From assembly GCF_000330505.1 (NCBI RefSeq), contig NW_004443770.1, positions 20,609-74,689 of the forward strand: DNA of 54,081 nt, given 5' to 3'. A program made the translations under genes and the position numbers. The notes below the pieces were generated by a model, which was given only the letters and a program-made list of their open reading frames with translations, searched no databases and was not told the origin of the DNA. The DNA is from Entamoeba invadens IP1. Taxonomy: Eukaryota > Evosea > Mastigamoebida > Endamoebidae. How positions within the stretch are numbered: the stretch's first letter is position 1; the number at the start of each line of letters is the position of its first letter. This document shows positions 10,796 through 21,539 of this stretch, in pieces.

Positions 10796-11452
10796 TCATT
10801 CACAGAGCAAGCCCTGGAGTTCTTGATTCTTTACACATATTTGACTTCTGCCTTCTGTTGATAACTCTTTGAATAAGAAAGCGTTTGCCTCTTGTCCGAT
10901 TTCTTCGATCATTTTCCTGTTGAATGTTCTGTTCTTCGTGTGAATGATTTTGACTGTTTCAATTCTTTGGAAACCGTTAACTCCTTTTGATACTTTCGAA
11001 GTGAAGAAGTATCCAAGTTCCAAGAGAATGTCTATAAGTAAATGTAAACCCTCGGCGACCTTATTTGTTTCTAATCTTCTCATTGCTGTCTTTGTCGAGA
11101 CTCCATTAGCAATATCGTTCTTGAAAAGTGTTTGGCACCGTTCTTCCAAGAATGAATTGAAATGAATGATGTCTTCTCCTCTTTTCAATGTGTCGATCCG
11201 AAGAATTTGAGTCGCGACATTCGATCGCTTGATTGGGTTCAGCAGATCTATTTCAAAGTACTGATTAATAATAGCTAGGAAAATCCCTTGTTGCGAGACT
11301 TGATAATTCCTCTTCTCGCGAAATTGGTACTTCCTCTTGTACCCAACTTCCTTCGTCCATTCTGGTTTCTCAAGGCGTTTTCCGTCCTTATGTGACGTGC
11401 CGTTCCGGCTGCAACATATCATTTGCTCAGATTGCATCGTTCGAATATTCAT
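10796..11452 (-). CDS. hypothetical protein, 218 aa
   Basis: Open from an ATG for 218 residues with normal codon use for this window, so probably a real gene. I recognise no family. The N-terminal 50 residues are basic and contain two cysteines (MICCSRNG). The middle is predicted mixed helix (for example QGIFLAIINQYFEIDLL and VAEGLHLLIDILLELGYFF). The C-terminus has another lysine-rich helix and two cysteines. There is no signal peptide or membrane segment. An alternative start at residue 6 or 11 is possible. It is isolated, with about 1.4 kb of gene-free DNA on the left and 2.4 kb on the right, so being part of a decayed mobile element cannot be excluded. Confidence 0.6.
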   Translation of the reverse strand: MNIRTMQSEQMICCSRNGTSHKDGKRLEKPEWTKEVGYKRKYQFREKRNYQVSQQGIFLAIINQYFEIDLLNPIKRSNVATQILRIDTLKRGEDIIHFNSFLEERCQTLFKNDIANGVSTKTAMRRLETNKVAEGLHLLIDILLELGYFFTSKVSKGVNGFQRIETVKIIHTKNRTFNRKMIEEIGQEANAFLFKELSTEGRSQICVKNQELQGLLCE

Positions 11453-13882
11453 TGAGTTTCATTTTACCTTTTTATTGGGGCGGTTTCACCCTTCCACAAT
11501 CTTCGCTGTTTTATTTTTCGATATTTCTATTCTTATTTCGGGATTTCTGAACATTTTGTGTCAATTTGTTCATAAATTGCACTCAATTTAACACGTTTTT
11601 TTATTTAACGTGCTCGTTGATTACTTTAAAACAAGAAACTCAATAATCGGTATTTAAAACACAGTTATCAGATTATTTTTGTACGTTAATTGTTTTATAA
11701 TTGTAAAAATAACTCGTTAAATGTGATTGTTATTGTTCTTATTTTACTTGTAATAATTAGTTTCGCTTTTGATCCACTTTTGTAAATGTCTAAATTTTGT
11801 GTTTCGATGAATTATTTTTACTTTCCAAAACGACAGACATGGTGATTTGTGGGTTTTGAAAATACTAAAAAGTATAGTTAAATTTAAATAAAAGAAATAA
11901 AAAATTATTATCGTCTGTCGTACAATTGTGGTTTTTTTTTGACATTTTTTTGAATGTGCACCTTTGTTCAAATTATTTTTTTTTTGAAAAAAACTCTCCC
12001 GAAAAAAAGGGTACTAACATGCAAATTATAATTTGAAGTTACGAAAAAAAACAAGCGGTATTTCATTGTACATAAGTTCCACAAAATGGCGTTCAAAATA
12101 ATTTAAACAACAAAGAATACTTGCTTTTTTATTTCAGTTATTCCTTTGTTGATTTTTGATTTCAAACGAAAAAAATTCAAATGATAATTATAATGGTATT
12201 TAAATTATTATTTAATATGGTCAAAAAGAAGTTTGATAATTCAGCTGGACTTAAGTTTCATTCGTCACTTTATGAATTTGATAATAAATTATCGAAATTG
12301 GATAATTATTGAGTAATCAAGAAATAAATAAAAATTCGCTTATTTGACATTTATAGTATGAAGTTTGATTTATTTTAAAATAATTATATTTAAATATTTA
12401 TGGAATAAAATACAAAACCACACAATTACAATTTAATGATAAGTTCAACTTTTATTACAAATAAAATCTATATAATGTTTTAGTCTTTCAAATCCAAAAT
12501 GTCTTTGGAATTTATTTGTTTATTTTTAATTCAATTAGTGATTAATCTTTAAAGGGTAGAAGAATTTTAACTGAAAATCATTCAGATGCGACATTGTAAT
12601 TGTTTTTACCTTTATAATGATACAAAAATAACAGTTTTAGATATTTCATTAAGTATATATTCAATAAACAAAATGTTTAAAGATTGTTAACAAATCGACT
12701 AAAACTATGAATTTCGAATCTATGTTAATATATTTCACAAAAAGTTAACACATCTGATGAAGTAACTCTGTTTTTATTGTTCTTTTACTTGTTTTTTGAA
12801 TAAATCAAGTTAAAAATAATATTCATTATGGTAGTGATGTATCATAAAACGACACAAACTTCAAAATAGATAATCAAACAATTGCAAACATTTTATTTGT
12901 TCTAAAACGAGTAAATTTGTAAAATGAATATAAAATATTAAATCCCAACTTGAATAATCATTAGTTAGTCATTCAAAAGATAAAATAATCCTTAACAAAC
13001 GGTAGAAAAAGCTTCATCAATTTGTTTAACTTCTCATTTGCTCTACACACTTAATTACTTTTAAATAAAAAATATAACACTATTTCGTTTTCATTTTAAA
13101 TAATTAAAAAGTGAATAAATATCCTATCATCAACACTTTTTATGATAAAGTGATGTGTTTATACAAGTTTTTGGTGTGATACCAATCTGAATATACTCTA
13201 AGTGTTTTAATAGGTACATTGAAAATATCATTTATTTAACTTATATTTTGTTGTTACAAATATTAATAATATACATTATATCAACACATAATTATTATCA
13301 AACCAAAACTTTGTTATTTCGAGAATAATTTATTTAATAAATATTTTTAACTATAATTAACAATTATATTATAATTAATATAGTTGTTTATTAAAGTAAA
13401 TTAACTATAATTAAACTAACAATTATAAATAATGCTCTTTCTATTGATGGATAGTATTTAAAAAAAAGATAAAAAAGACAAATATAATTATAATAAGTTT
13501 CTTTATAATTAATAAATAATAACAACTATTTAAGTCAAATATTAAAAATTATATTAAATTTTGTTATTCAAATTAAAAATCATAAACTATATAATATAAT
13601 AAAATTAATTATATACTATAGTTAATGTCTATAAATGAACCAAACAAAGTCACAATTATTTTTATCACAATTATATCTTGAGTCATATTCTAAACTAATA
13701 ATAAGTATTATATATAAAATTTTAATTTACTAATAAAAATTATTATTTTTAGTAAATAAATTGATAATAACAACTTCTTCAAAGTTTTTTAATATTATTG
13801 CTCTTCAAAAATTGTACTATATTAAAATTGTTATTTTACTATTGTACTTTAATACATTTGACCCAACCTTCTACAAAACAAT
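11453..13882. other. AT-rich spacer, 2.4 kb
   Basis: Extremely AT-rich, especially 12300-13850. The open frame at 11744-11971 on the minus strand is low-complexity and is not supported. No RNA gene seen. Confidence 0.6.
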
Positions 13883-14206
13883 TTAGACAATTTGTTGCAA
13901 TTTCATCAAATTTTGTTTGGACTGAAAAATTGCTTCATCGAGTTCTTCGATTCTTTTTCGCCTGAGTAAAAAGTTAATAGCAGCGAGTGTTGGGTACTGT
14001 GGAGGTATTTTCTCTTCATACATCTTTTCAAGAGACTTGAATTGATCGAGGCACTCCCTTTCTGTGAATTTGCTTGCATCGACTGGTCCGTCGAAGCAGA
14101 GAGTTTTGATTAAGACGTCGCTGACGTATTTCCACTCGGAAATGGATTGCGGTCTGCAGTATTGGATTGATTCGATGAGAACAAGTTGTTCTGTTGTTGT
14201 CCACAT
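13883..14206 (-). CDS. SANT/Myb-like protein resembling BRD8 N-terminus
   Basis: A 107-residue protein from an ATG. The first 65 residues resemble the SANT-like domain of BRD8, a subunit of NuA4/TIP60 histone acetyltransferase: WTTTEQLVLIESI, then SEWKYVSDVL, then the FTERECLDQFKSL helix. This is followed by a helical RRKRIEELDEAIFQSKQNL segment that matches the AERIEELKK-type helix after the SANT region in BRD8. No bromodomain is present; the protein ends after the helix, so it corresponds only to the N-terminal part of animal BRD8. Known of the family: this region anchors the subunit in the complex. Assignment here is by motif pattern only; a generic Myb/SANT protein is the alternative. Confidence 0.55.
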   Translation of the reverse strand: MWTTTEQLVLIESIQYCRPQSISEWKYVSDVLIKTLCFDGPVDASKFTERECLDQFKSLEKMYEEKIPPQYPTLAAINFLLRRKRIEELDEAIFQSKQNLMKLQQIV

Positions 14207-14834
14207 CCTTCTATATTTCTAGTCTTAATTGACCTTTTTCTATGAGATTTTGGGTAATTCATTGCGAGGCACTTCCATCGTCTTTTTTCTTAGACTTAAT
14301 AATTTTTTATTATTGTATTATAAGTGTTCATTGATGTTATTATAAATATAGTAAAAATAGAATTCAATAGATTCTATCAATACCAAAAGAATAACAACGC
14401 TCTTTATGTTTTGGTTTTGGACTCCTGAGGTGTTAAAATCAATTGTAATTGTTCATTTTTTTTACTATCGGAATGGTATCAAAAAAAATGTGAAATTTTG
14501 CTTGACTTGTTTTGGAATGAAAAAATCCCATTGATATTATGGTATTTTTTAGGAAATTATTCTAATAATTATTTCTTGCTATCTTTTATGCAAAATACCA
14601 ATTCTGTTTGTCTTTTTAAAAAATAATTCTGATCTTAAGATTTTTTATTCGTAAAAAGTTGGGCTGAATGTTGATTGATTGATGTTTCGTTTTCTTTTTT
14701 TTTATTTGTTTTTCAAAAGAAATATTTTTTTTTAATTTCAAAAATATTATAATATATCATATTATTATTATTATTATAATTATATTATATTAAAACTATA
14801 AATAATATCAATAACAACATTGAATAACAAAAAA
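14207..14834. other. AT-rich spacer
   Basis: No gene seen. Contains an ATT/TTA-rich tract around 14740-14815. Confidence 0.6.
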
Positions 14835-17054
14835 TCAATTCAATAGATTTACTAACAGTTTACCATAAGACCTGTCGTCGTCGAGGACATACCACTCGTC
14901 AAGAATCATCCCGGAGACAACTTTATTGAAGCTCTCTGCATTCCGTTTGTCGCTGAATACAAGTGTGACTGGAGCCTTTCCATACTCGTTGATTACAACG
15001 CTCTTTCCGTTCTGCACGAGATTGACGCTTCCAGACAACTTGATTTCCAATATGACTGTTTTGTCCTTAGTCTTACCGGAATAGACGATCAACATGTCAT
15101 TGCAGACGCAGACTATACATCCCTTCTTCTTCGAGTCTTTCACTTCAACTTGATATTTAGAGACAAGCAACCTTCCCATCACAAAGAGATCTGCGTTGTT
15201 CAACTCCTCACACATTTCCTGCAATCCATCTCTCATTTTAGTCCGCTCGTTGACGACATTTGAAAACAACTCAAATTGTGTGTAAGCGTTCTTGAGGCAC
15301 TCATAGTCCGGATTTCTCTTGTAGGTCGCTTTAATTAGCACGTCGACCAGCATCGGATATCGCATTAAACGTTGGACGGGTTGAATCAGGAGTTGTTCCA
15401 GTGTTCTGTTCTCCAATTCCTTTTCATTCAAATTCATATCAACCAACGTACGAACGCATCCCGCCTTCTTCATCTCCTTCCACGTCTTCAGTGAGATGTT
15501 GTAATCCATTGTGAAGACAAGTAAAGCGCTAGCCAAGTAGATTGACTCCCCTATCTTCTCACCAAGTAGTGTTGTTGCCTTGAAGTTGACACACATCTCT
15601 CGAAATCGCTTTGACAGTTCAATACTATTGCGAAGACATTGTTCAAACGACTTGTTAAAGACAAGACTCACATCACTCGCTGCAACAACTTTCTGTTCGG
15701 CCAAAGACAAGAGAGGCTTCCGGAAGAACTCGTCCATCAGAATCATATTCTTCGAGAAGTTCTTCTCTGTGTCTGCTATCTCTGTGATGACATTCTTGCG
15801 CATTAACAAACTGTTCACTTTGTACTTCCGCCGTACTAGACACCCCCTCACCGCACTCTCTATCACTGTCAACTTCTGAACAGCTTCTTTTGTCCAATTC
15901 ACAAAAGTCTGCTGTGACGGGAAGCTGTGCACATTCGATCGACTCAGTGGATTGTCGTTGAGGGTTTGTTGTAATCGCGACAAGTCAATCACCGCACTCT
16001 GGACTCTATCACGCTTCAATCCCATCAGTCGGGAGTGCTTTGCATTGATCTTTCCCTCCGTCGAACTTGAGCGCCCCTCAACAAGAGATTCTTCAAGAAG
16101 TGTTCCACATGACCCATTTTGTTTGTGAGCTATATCTACACTTGGTGGCGTGTTCTCTTTGATTGCAATTGTGCCTTTCTTCTTAAAGAATCGTGACGTC
16201 TGTCGAAATGCGATTGGCTCACTCTTCTCTTTTGTCACCTTAAACGCTGAAAGTGTTTCTTCTACTTTCTGTTCATAGTCAGTTGTGCTCNNNNNNNNNN
16301 NNNNNNNNNNNNNNNNNNNNNNNNNNNNNNNNNNNNNNNNNNNNNNNNNNNNNNNNNNNNNNNNNNNNNNNNNNNNNNNNNNNNNNNNNNGTCCCCATCT
16401 CAAACACGTCTCTGCCCTCCCACGCCCCATTGGCTTCTTTATTACATTCTTTTCGAAATAGTCGTGACTCTTTGGAGACATCGAAGTATCAAATCGTGGA
16501 GATATGCTCCCAGAAACAGGGGTCAGCATATTCATTTTTGCCCACTCGTTGATGTTTTCTATCTCTCGTGGACACCTCCCCACTATCGTCTTCTTCTGTT
16601 TCTCAACTTCAGCAAACATCTTCTGTATCACTACTTTATCCGCCACATTGTTGTTGTTTTGAATCGCATTCGAAAGTTCCTCATTCATCCCTTTCACAAG
16701 AACTCTCACTGCCTCCAACTTGCTTTCAATCATGAAATACGACACAGCCTCATTGATACCAACTCCATGTTTAACCAACACCCCAATTTGTGGGATCACA
16801 CTCTTCACGTCAGAAGACACCATCACATAAGGACGGTCCATCAAGTAAAAAATCAGTGCGCGCAGCTCCTCCATCTCAAAGTCAGACCAGTCGTCTTCTA
16901 TCACACCAACACTCGCGCTTTTGTCGGCAACTTGGTGTGTGTTATAAATGTCAAACAACGTCGTTGTCCGTGTCTTTGGGTTTTGAAGAAGTGTTTCTGG
17001 AAAGGAAATACTCACTGTCGGCGATTGAAGAACAATAAGCGATTTTGTCGCCAT
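14835..17054 (-). CDS. RhoGEF (DH-PH) protein with IQ-like motif, interrupted by assembly gap
   Basis: Reads as 739 residues if the 100-N gap (16291-16390) is taken at face value. An N-terminal helical region (about 55-150) is not recognised. An IQ-like segment (AVRGCLVRRKYK, about 400-412) directly precedes a Dbl-homology domain (about 420-600). Its most conserved helix reads LEQLLIQPVQRLMRYPMLVD. A PH domain follows (about 615-730) and the protein ends there. DH-PH proteins load GTP on Rho/Rac GTPases, here presumably controlling actin and amoeboid movement. The IQ-like motif suggests calmodulin-type binding. The gap's true length is unknown, so residue numbers upstream and even the frame across it are uncertain, although both flanks are open in the same frame. 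Confidence 0.85.
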   Translation of the reverse strand: MATKSLIVLQSPTVSISFPETLLQNPKTRTTTLFDIYNTHQVADKSASVGVIEDDWSDFEMEELRALIFYLMDRPYVMVSSDVKSVIPQIGVLVKHGVGINEAVSYFMIESKLEAVRVLVKGMNEELSNAIQNNNNVADKVVIQKMFAEVEKQKKTIVGRCPREIENINEWAKMNMLTPVSGSISPRFDTSMSPKSHDYFEKNVIKKPMGRGRAETCLRWGXXXXXXXXXXXXXXXXXXXXXXXXXXXXXXXXXXSTTDYEQKVEETLSAFKVTKEKSEPIAFRQTSRFFKKKGTIAIKENTPPSVDIAHKQNGSCGTLLEESLVEGRSSSTEGKINAKHSRLMGLKRDRVQSAVIDLSRLQQTLNDNPLSRSNVHSFPSQQTFVNWTKEAVQKLTVIESAVRGCLVRRKYKVNSLLMRKNVITEIADTEKNFSKNMILMDEFFRKPLLSLAEQKVVAASDVSLVFNKSFEQCLRNSIELSKRFREMCVNFKATTLLGEKIGESIYLASALLVFTMDYNISLKTWKEMKKAGCVRTLVDMNLNEKELENRTLEQLLIQPVQRLMRYPMLVDVLIKATYKRNPDYECLKNAYTQFELFSNVVNERTKMRDGLQEMCEELNNADLFVMGRLLVSKYQVEVKDSKKKGCIVCVCNDMLIVYSGKTKDKTVILEIKLSGSVNLVQNGKSVVINEYGKAPVTLVFSDKRNAESFNKVVSGMILDEWYVLDDDRSYGKLLVNLLN
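16291..16390. other. assembly gap of 100 N
   Basis: Exactly 100 undetermined bases inside the RhoGEF coding region. The round size suggests a placeholder, not a measured gap. Confidence 0.95.
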
Positions 17055-17300
17055 TCCTATTTTCGAGTTTTCTCCTCTTTTCTTTCATTGTTCAATTCTT
17101 CCCGTCTTAGTCCTTTAACTGACTGATTTCTTTACTTATTCCTTCGCTCTTCGTTTTACTATAAATTTATAATTATATTGTTATAATTATACCATTCATT
17201 TTTAGACGCCTTGATTCAAGTTATTTGATATATATTTCTATCTCTATTAGTAACTCAAAGTCCTCTAAATTGTCTGAGTGAACAAGACGAATCGACTGAA

Positions 17301-18607
17301 TTACAAAACGAAGGGCTGGTAGAGTTCTTGCATCACGAAGACGTGATTGTCGTTACCTTTGGCTTCTATGTACCCGACCTTTTCCACGCAATCGCCTTCT
17401 GGTCTTTTGTCGATGAGGACCCCAAGTCTTCTCGAGAATTGGATATCAAGTTCTGTCGCTGCAATGTAAATATCTTTGACATCCAAGCAGTTATCCGCGT
17501 TGATGAACTGATTATACTCGACGATCCCTTCCACAAGTCTTTTGATGTTGTTCCAGACCTCCTGGATTTTAGTCTTCGTCAATGGCGTTATAACAAAATT
17601 ATTCTTCACAACAAGCTTTTCTAGACTGGCTGCTTGTCTTCTCAGTGAGGCGACTTGATTGAAATAATCTCTTACGGAGTCTCCTGTTGATGTTGTCACC
17701 GACACTGGTATATTGATTTCACCCGTTTCTTTGTTTAAGTACTGCATCAGATCTATAAAAGTGGGCGGTGGCATGACGTTGAGGGCGTGGATGATTTGTG
17801 GCATGTTCACTATCCACAGCCAAATGCGGTGCGACGTCAAGAAAACGTCTTTTAGTGTTTGATTGCTTTGTTCCTTTATAACTTGTCGGAAGGTGTCCAT
17901 TTGGATCTGGAAAAATTGGCGCATGTTGCCTACCATCTCTTTGTTCTTGGTGAAAAAGTCGTCTTGTTCTTCAAACGTCGCAAGTTGATGGAGATTCTTA
18001 AAAAGTCGACTAAAGTGTGTTGCCCAAGTACACCCGTCCGTGTACATCTGTTTCACAGACTCGGGAATATCGTTCTCCCCAGCTACAGGCAGTTGCGTTG
18101 GGGTTGCCGAGTAATACAGTTGAACTACAAATGGGATCTCAAAGAACTGTCTAACCTCAGCAATTTGAATTAAGTGGCAACTCTTTGTGATGTTATAGAT
18201 GTAATTTGTTAACCCTCTTTTCCTTTCTTCAAGACTCTCTTTTGTGTGTACAAACAATTTAGGAGGTAAAGTAGTGATACACGGGTCATTTGTCACGTAT
18301 TTGATTAAGTTGTGGAATGCCTCAAATTCACTGAACCGTTTTGGGGTTGTTTTCCAAATCTTTGCATTAACATAATTTGATTATAAATATGTTATTGAAG
18401 TAATGGGGATGGTATTATTCAAATAATATAATAATATATATTACTCTATTGAACACGGAAATAACAAACCTTCTTTTGTTTCCAAGTAAAAAGAATTGTG
18501 TAAAAATTAACGTTCTTGTCAACGTTGCTCACTGTGTCTTTGAGAGCTATTGTGAAATCTGTAGTGATGGCGCTTTGTTCTCCATAATAAGTATCAACGA
18601 GAGACAT
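17301..18607 (-). CDS. PX-domain protein (sorting nexin-like), two exons
   Basis: Model: exon 1 18607-18470, intron 18469-18360 (110 bases, GTTTGT to AAAG), exon 2 18359-17301; 398 residues. Splicing restores a PX domain over about residues 10-120. Its phosphoinositide-contact strand becomes KIWKTTPKRFSEFEAF, followed by LPPKLFVHTKESLEERKRGL, the usual proline-rich loop and membrane-binding helix. PX domains bind PI3P and related lipids on endosomes. The remaining 270 residues are mostly helical (for example QFFQIQMDTFRQVIKEQ and VASLRRQAASLEKLVV) and might form a BAR-like or other dimerising bundle, but I cannot assign a named family. The start is the first ATG; the open frame extends upstream only through a TTG. 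Confidence 0.75.
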
Positions 18608-19361
18608 CTTTTCCAATTTATTTAGTTCCAAGAAATTTTTTTCAACTTCTTATGGAAAAGTTGTTTTGTTTTTCAAATTGTTTTTTAGTTTTTTTAAATT
18701 GCTTTTTGTTGTATTGATGGGTTGCAATGTTTATATACAAAAGTATCTATCGTGCGACATTATTATATCAAATGTTGATAAAATAAACAGTATTATTATA
18801 TACAATATCATTTAATGTAATTATCAAATAATAGTAGACTTGAATATTGGTTCTGGTTTTATTTACATACAGTTAACCTTTTTACATTCGCTTAGATAAT
18901 ATGATAAACCAACCAGATAAGACAATAAATATAATCTATTGTATATTAGACCATTGTGAATTATTTGTCATTGGTAATTTTTGTATAAACAACTTCACTT
19001 TTTAATTTATTAAAAATGCGACTATTATATGAGATGGGAATAACAAATGATTAATGCGTTGTTATTTATAATAAAATGGATAAAAATATAAACAATACTT
19101 TTTTGTGTTCTTTAATTATTCAATAAAAATGATTACAAAATACAATCACTTCATGCCATTTTGGCACAGTTAATATTGTATATTGATATTTAAGCGAAAT
19201 AAGCATATTTGAATATCATTTAATTCTACATTTAATTTTTAATAACAATTTTTCAATAAAATGAAAACAATATATAGTTATCAAAATGGGAGTAAATTGA
19301 AAACAAGAAGGGAGTTTTTGTTAAATTTGAATTGAAACTGTCAAAAACAATTTTCAACTCG
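18608..19361. other. AT-rich divergent intergenic region
   Basis: Lies between the 5' ends of the PX gene (minus) and the secreted-protein gene (plus), so it must hold both promoters. No coding content seen. Confidence 0.5.
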
Positions 19362-19997
19362 ATGATTAATATGATATTCTTTGTGTACATTTTCGTGTGT
19401 ATATCATATTCAAAGCCGTCGTTAAAATCAAGGTATTTCAATTATGATAGATACGCAGATGAGTTCAGGCTTGATGATGATGTAAACTCACTTTTTTCAT
19501 ATAAAACAGAAGTTAATGACAATTTAGAGATAGATAGAGAGTTGACTGATGAATTTATTGATGAAGAGATGAACGAAGAACACAATGAAGAATACGACCT
19601 CCAATTTTTCTTCAGACTATTATATCAAATTGTGGCAGACAAAGATTCAGACATCGACCAAGTAGGTGTCAAAAGAGTTGAAAGTGGTGTTTTAAAATTA
19701 GAAAAAGCGATTCTGACAATGGAACATTTAGACCGAACACATTTGATCAAATGTGACGAATTTATACCCAAAAGTGTTGGTGCGACTGGAAATGGAGAAG
19801 AGGCAGACCTTAACCTTCAAAAAGCAAATGAATCCAAAAAGGTATTAAAGTTGGTGAACGACCTTTTACCACAATTGAAAGCCAAACAGAAAGAAATTTT
19901 AATGGTGCTTCCTATGAGAGAAAGAGTAAGATTGGCAAGACGTTTTGATTTTAGGCATCGCTATGATCTTATGTTTCAGTACGAACTTTTTCTTTAA
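19362..19997 (+). CDS. small secreted protein, member A of a tandem paralogue pair
   Basis: A 211-residue protein with a clear signal peptide (MINMIFFVYIFVCISYS), an acidic middle, and a C-terminal region shared with the next gene at 20174. The start is the first ATG (19362; another in-frame ATG at 19371 would still give a signal peptide). Shared parts: GVKRVESGVLKLEKAIL against GISRVENTVQALETKLA, then VLPMRERVRLARRFDFRHRY against VLPKREQYRLIRRMDLRHRF. The shared region is helical and ends with an arginine-rich motif next to the C-terminus. I recognise no family and no catalytic residues. No transmembrane segment follows the signal peptide and it has few cysteines, so it is likely secreted or vesicular, with unknown role. 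Confidence 0.75.
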   Translation: MINMIFFVYIFVCISYSKPSLKSRYFNYDRYADEFRLDDDVNSLFSYKTEVNDNLEIDRELTDEFIDEEMNEEHNEEYDLQFFFRLLYQIVADKDSDIDQVGVKRVESGVLKLEKAILTMEHLDRTHLIKCDEFIPKSVGATGNGEEADLNLQKANESKKVLKLVNDLLPQLKAKQKEILMVLPMRERVRLARRFDFRHRYDLMFQYELFL

Positions 19998-20173
19998 ATT
20001 GAATATAATTTATAATTAGTCTTTAATTAAATAATGTTTTATGTTCAAAAGTTGTGAAAACAACAAAATGTGACATATGAATAACTAACTAAAAGTTAAC
20101 AACCACCAAAACTTGTATAACTCATTTTAAGAATTGTTTTGAAAATAACTTTAAAAAATGTAAATTACATACC

Positions 20174-20614
20174 ATGAAGAATTTAGTTGTATTCGTGTTG
20201 TACATACTTGTAGTACATTCATATAACGAAGAGTACCAATTACAACAAAATAATGAAAACGCAATTGGTATGGGGGAGACGGGCATTTCACGTGTTGAGA
20301 ACACTGTGCAAGCACTTGAGACCAAACTTGCTGAACTTGATGAATTAGAACGAAAAGTGCTAATAGCAATTGACATTGATATGAATAATGATAAAATGAA
20401 ATTAGGAGGTAATAAGGCTGATTCTGCTATGAGTATACAAAAGATAAAAGAGGAAAAAGAGCAATTAGAAAAATTGAAGGACATCCGTCCGCGTCTTAAA
20501 CACAAGATGCGTGAAGTGATTAAAGTCCTTCCCAAACGAGAGCAATACCGACTGATACGCAGAATGGATTTACGGCATCGATTTAACTTAGGGACTGAGA
20601 TGGATACTTCTTAA
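20174..20614 (+). CDS. small secreted protein, member B of a tandem paralogue pair
   Basis: 146 residues from an ATG, with signal peptide MKNLVVFVLYILVVHSY. After it come a glutamine/asparagine-rich linker, a coiled-coil-like stretch (VQALETKLAELDELERKVL), a charged helix (IQKIKEEKEQLEKLKD) and the terminal motif VLPKREQYRLIRRMDLRHRF. It aligns with the C-terminal 105 residues of the preceding gene (19362-19997), whose stop lies 176 bases upstream, in the same orientation. It lacks the acidic insert of that paralogue. A local duplication followed by divergence is the simple explanation. Function unknown. The alternation of helices and the basic tail would suit binding to an acidic partner, but that is speculation. 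Confidence 0.75.
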   Translation: MKNLVVFVLYILVVHSYNEEYQLQQNNENAIGMGETGISRVENTVQALETKLAELDELERKVLIAIDIDMNNDKMKLGGNKADSAMSIQKIKEEKEQLEKLKDIRPRLKHKMREVIKVLPKREQYRLIRRMDLRHRFNLGTEMDTS

Positions 20615-21039
20615 TCGAATTGACTTGTTATTATCAATTACAATACATTAAAAAAAGATAATAAAATATATGGTTTTTGCGGCACAACATAGCCAAAGCT
20701 TGGTTGTAATTTATAATAACCTTTTCCTCTGGCTAGATTAAATAAACAACAAACACAAATTTGTCATCAAAATTTAATCCATCGATGGAATTTATTTTTT
20801 CTAATTTACAAATTAAAACAATTTAGAATAATAAATTATGGGACTTCTTTCAAAAAAGTATTAACAATTTGAATATTAACAATTACTATTATTTATTACT
20901 ATAAAAAATAATTATAATTTATAGTAAAAATTTAGTAAACAATACTATAAAATGTTAATTATAATTAATAGTATATATGTAATAATTATTACTATAAATT
21001 GATAATTATAAATAATAGTAAACAATTAGTAATTATTAA

Positions 21040-21381
21040 TTATAAGGCGTTTTGAAGTGCAGTGATTGCCATTGGAGCCCAGTGGTGATACCTTTCCATA
21101 TGCGAAAACCGATCGCTGGGGGTCAAGAAAACTTTATCGCATGAATTGTCAAAGCACTGATATGAAGGTATTTGTGTTGCTTTAACTGCGAAGTAGTTGT
21201 CGTGTTTTTCCGAGATGTGGATGTCAAGTAACTTATCTGTTTTTAGTGTTTTACCGCAGAGAGAGCAGACATTGGCGTGGTAGGCCATGACGTGATTCTC
21301 CATATCGTCAATTGAGTCTGTAGCGTAGTCGCATATTTCGCAGTAAAATTGTTTTGTTTGTGTTTCTCTTGTTCTCTTCAT
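21040..21381 (-). CDS. C2H2 zinc-finger protein, ZNF511-like
   Basis: 113 residues from an ATG with three zinc-finger units. The first is FYCEICDYATDSIDDMENHV followed by H. The second is CSLCGKTLKTDKLLDIHISE ending in KH. The third, long finger starts YQCFDNSCDKVF and ends HMERYHHW. The spacing, the LDIHISEKHD segment and the final C-x4-C finger closely follow the small conserved eukaryotic protein ZNF511. Its molecular role is poorly known (nucleic-acid binding presumed). Length is shorter than the animal protein, lacking its N-terminal extension. No intron is needed. ZNF511 identity is from pattern memory, not a search. Confidence 0.7.
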   Translation of the reverse strand: MKRTRETQTKQFYCEICDYATDSIDDMENHVMAYHANVCSLCGKTLKTDKLLDIHISEKHDNYFAVKATQIPSYQCFDNSCDKVFLTPSDRFSHMERYHHWAPMAITALQNAL

Positions 21382-21539
21382 TTGAATGGATTTGGATTTA
21401 ATAATAAATTCTATTAGAATTAGAAATTAAATTAATTAAATTAATATTATTAATTAAATTATTAAAATTCATTTGAAACAAAAAGTGCACCTCAATGAAA
21501 AGGAAAAAATTAACAGCTCGGTTATTTACTAAGACGCGC

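Noticed and set aside
11744..11971. 75-codon minus-strand frame
   Set aside because: Low complexity, no start context or similarity.
16253..17126. Plus-strand frames opposite the RhoGEF
   Set aside because: Antisense shadows of a well-supported DH-PH gene; histidine/serine-rich translations with no domain.
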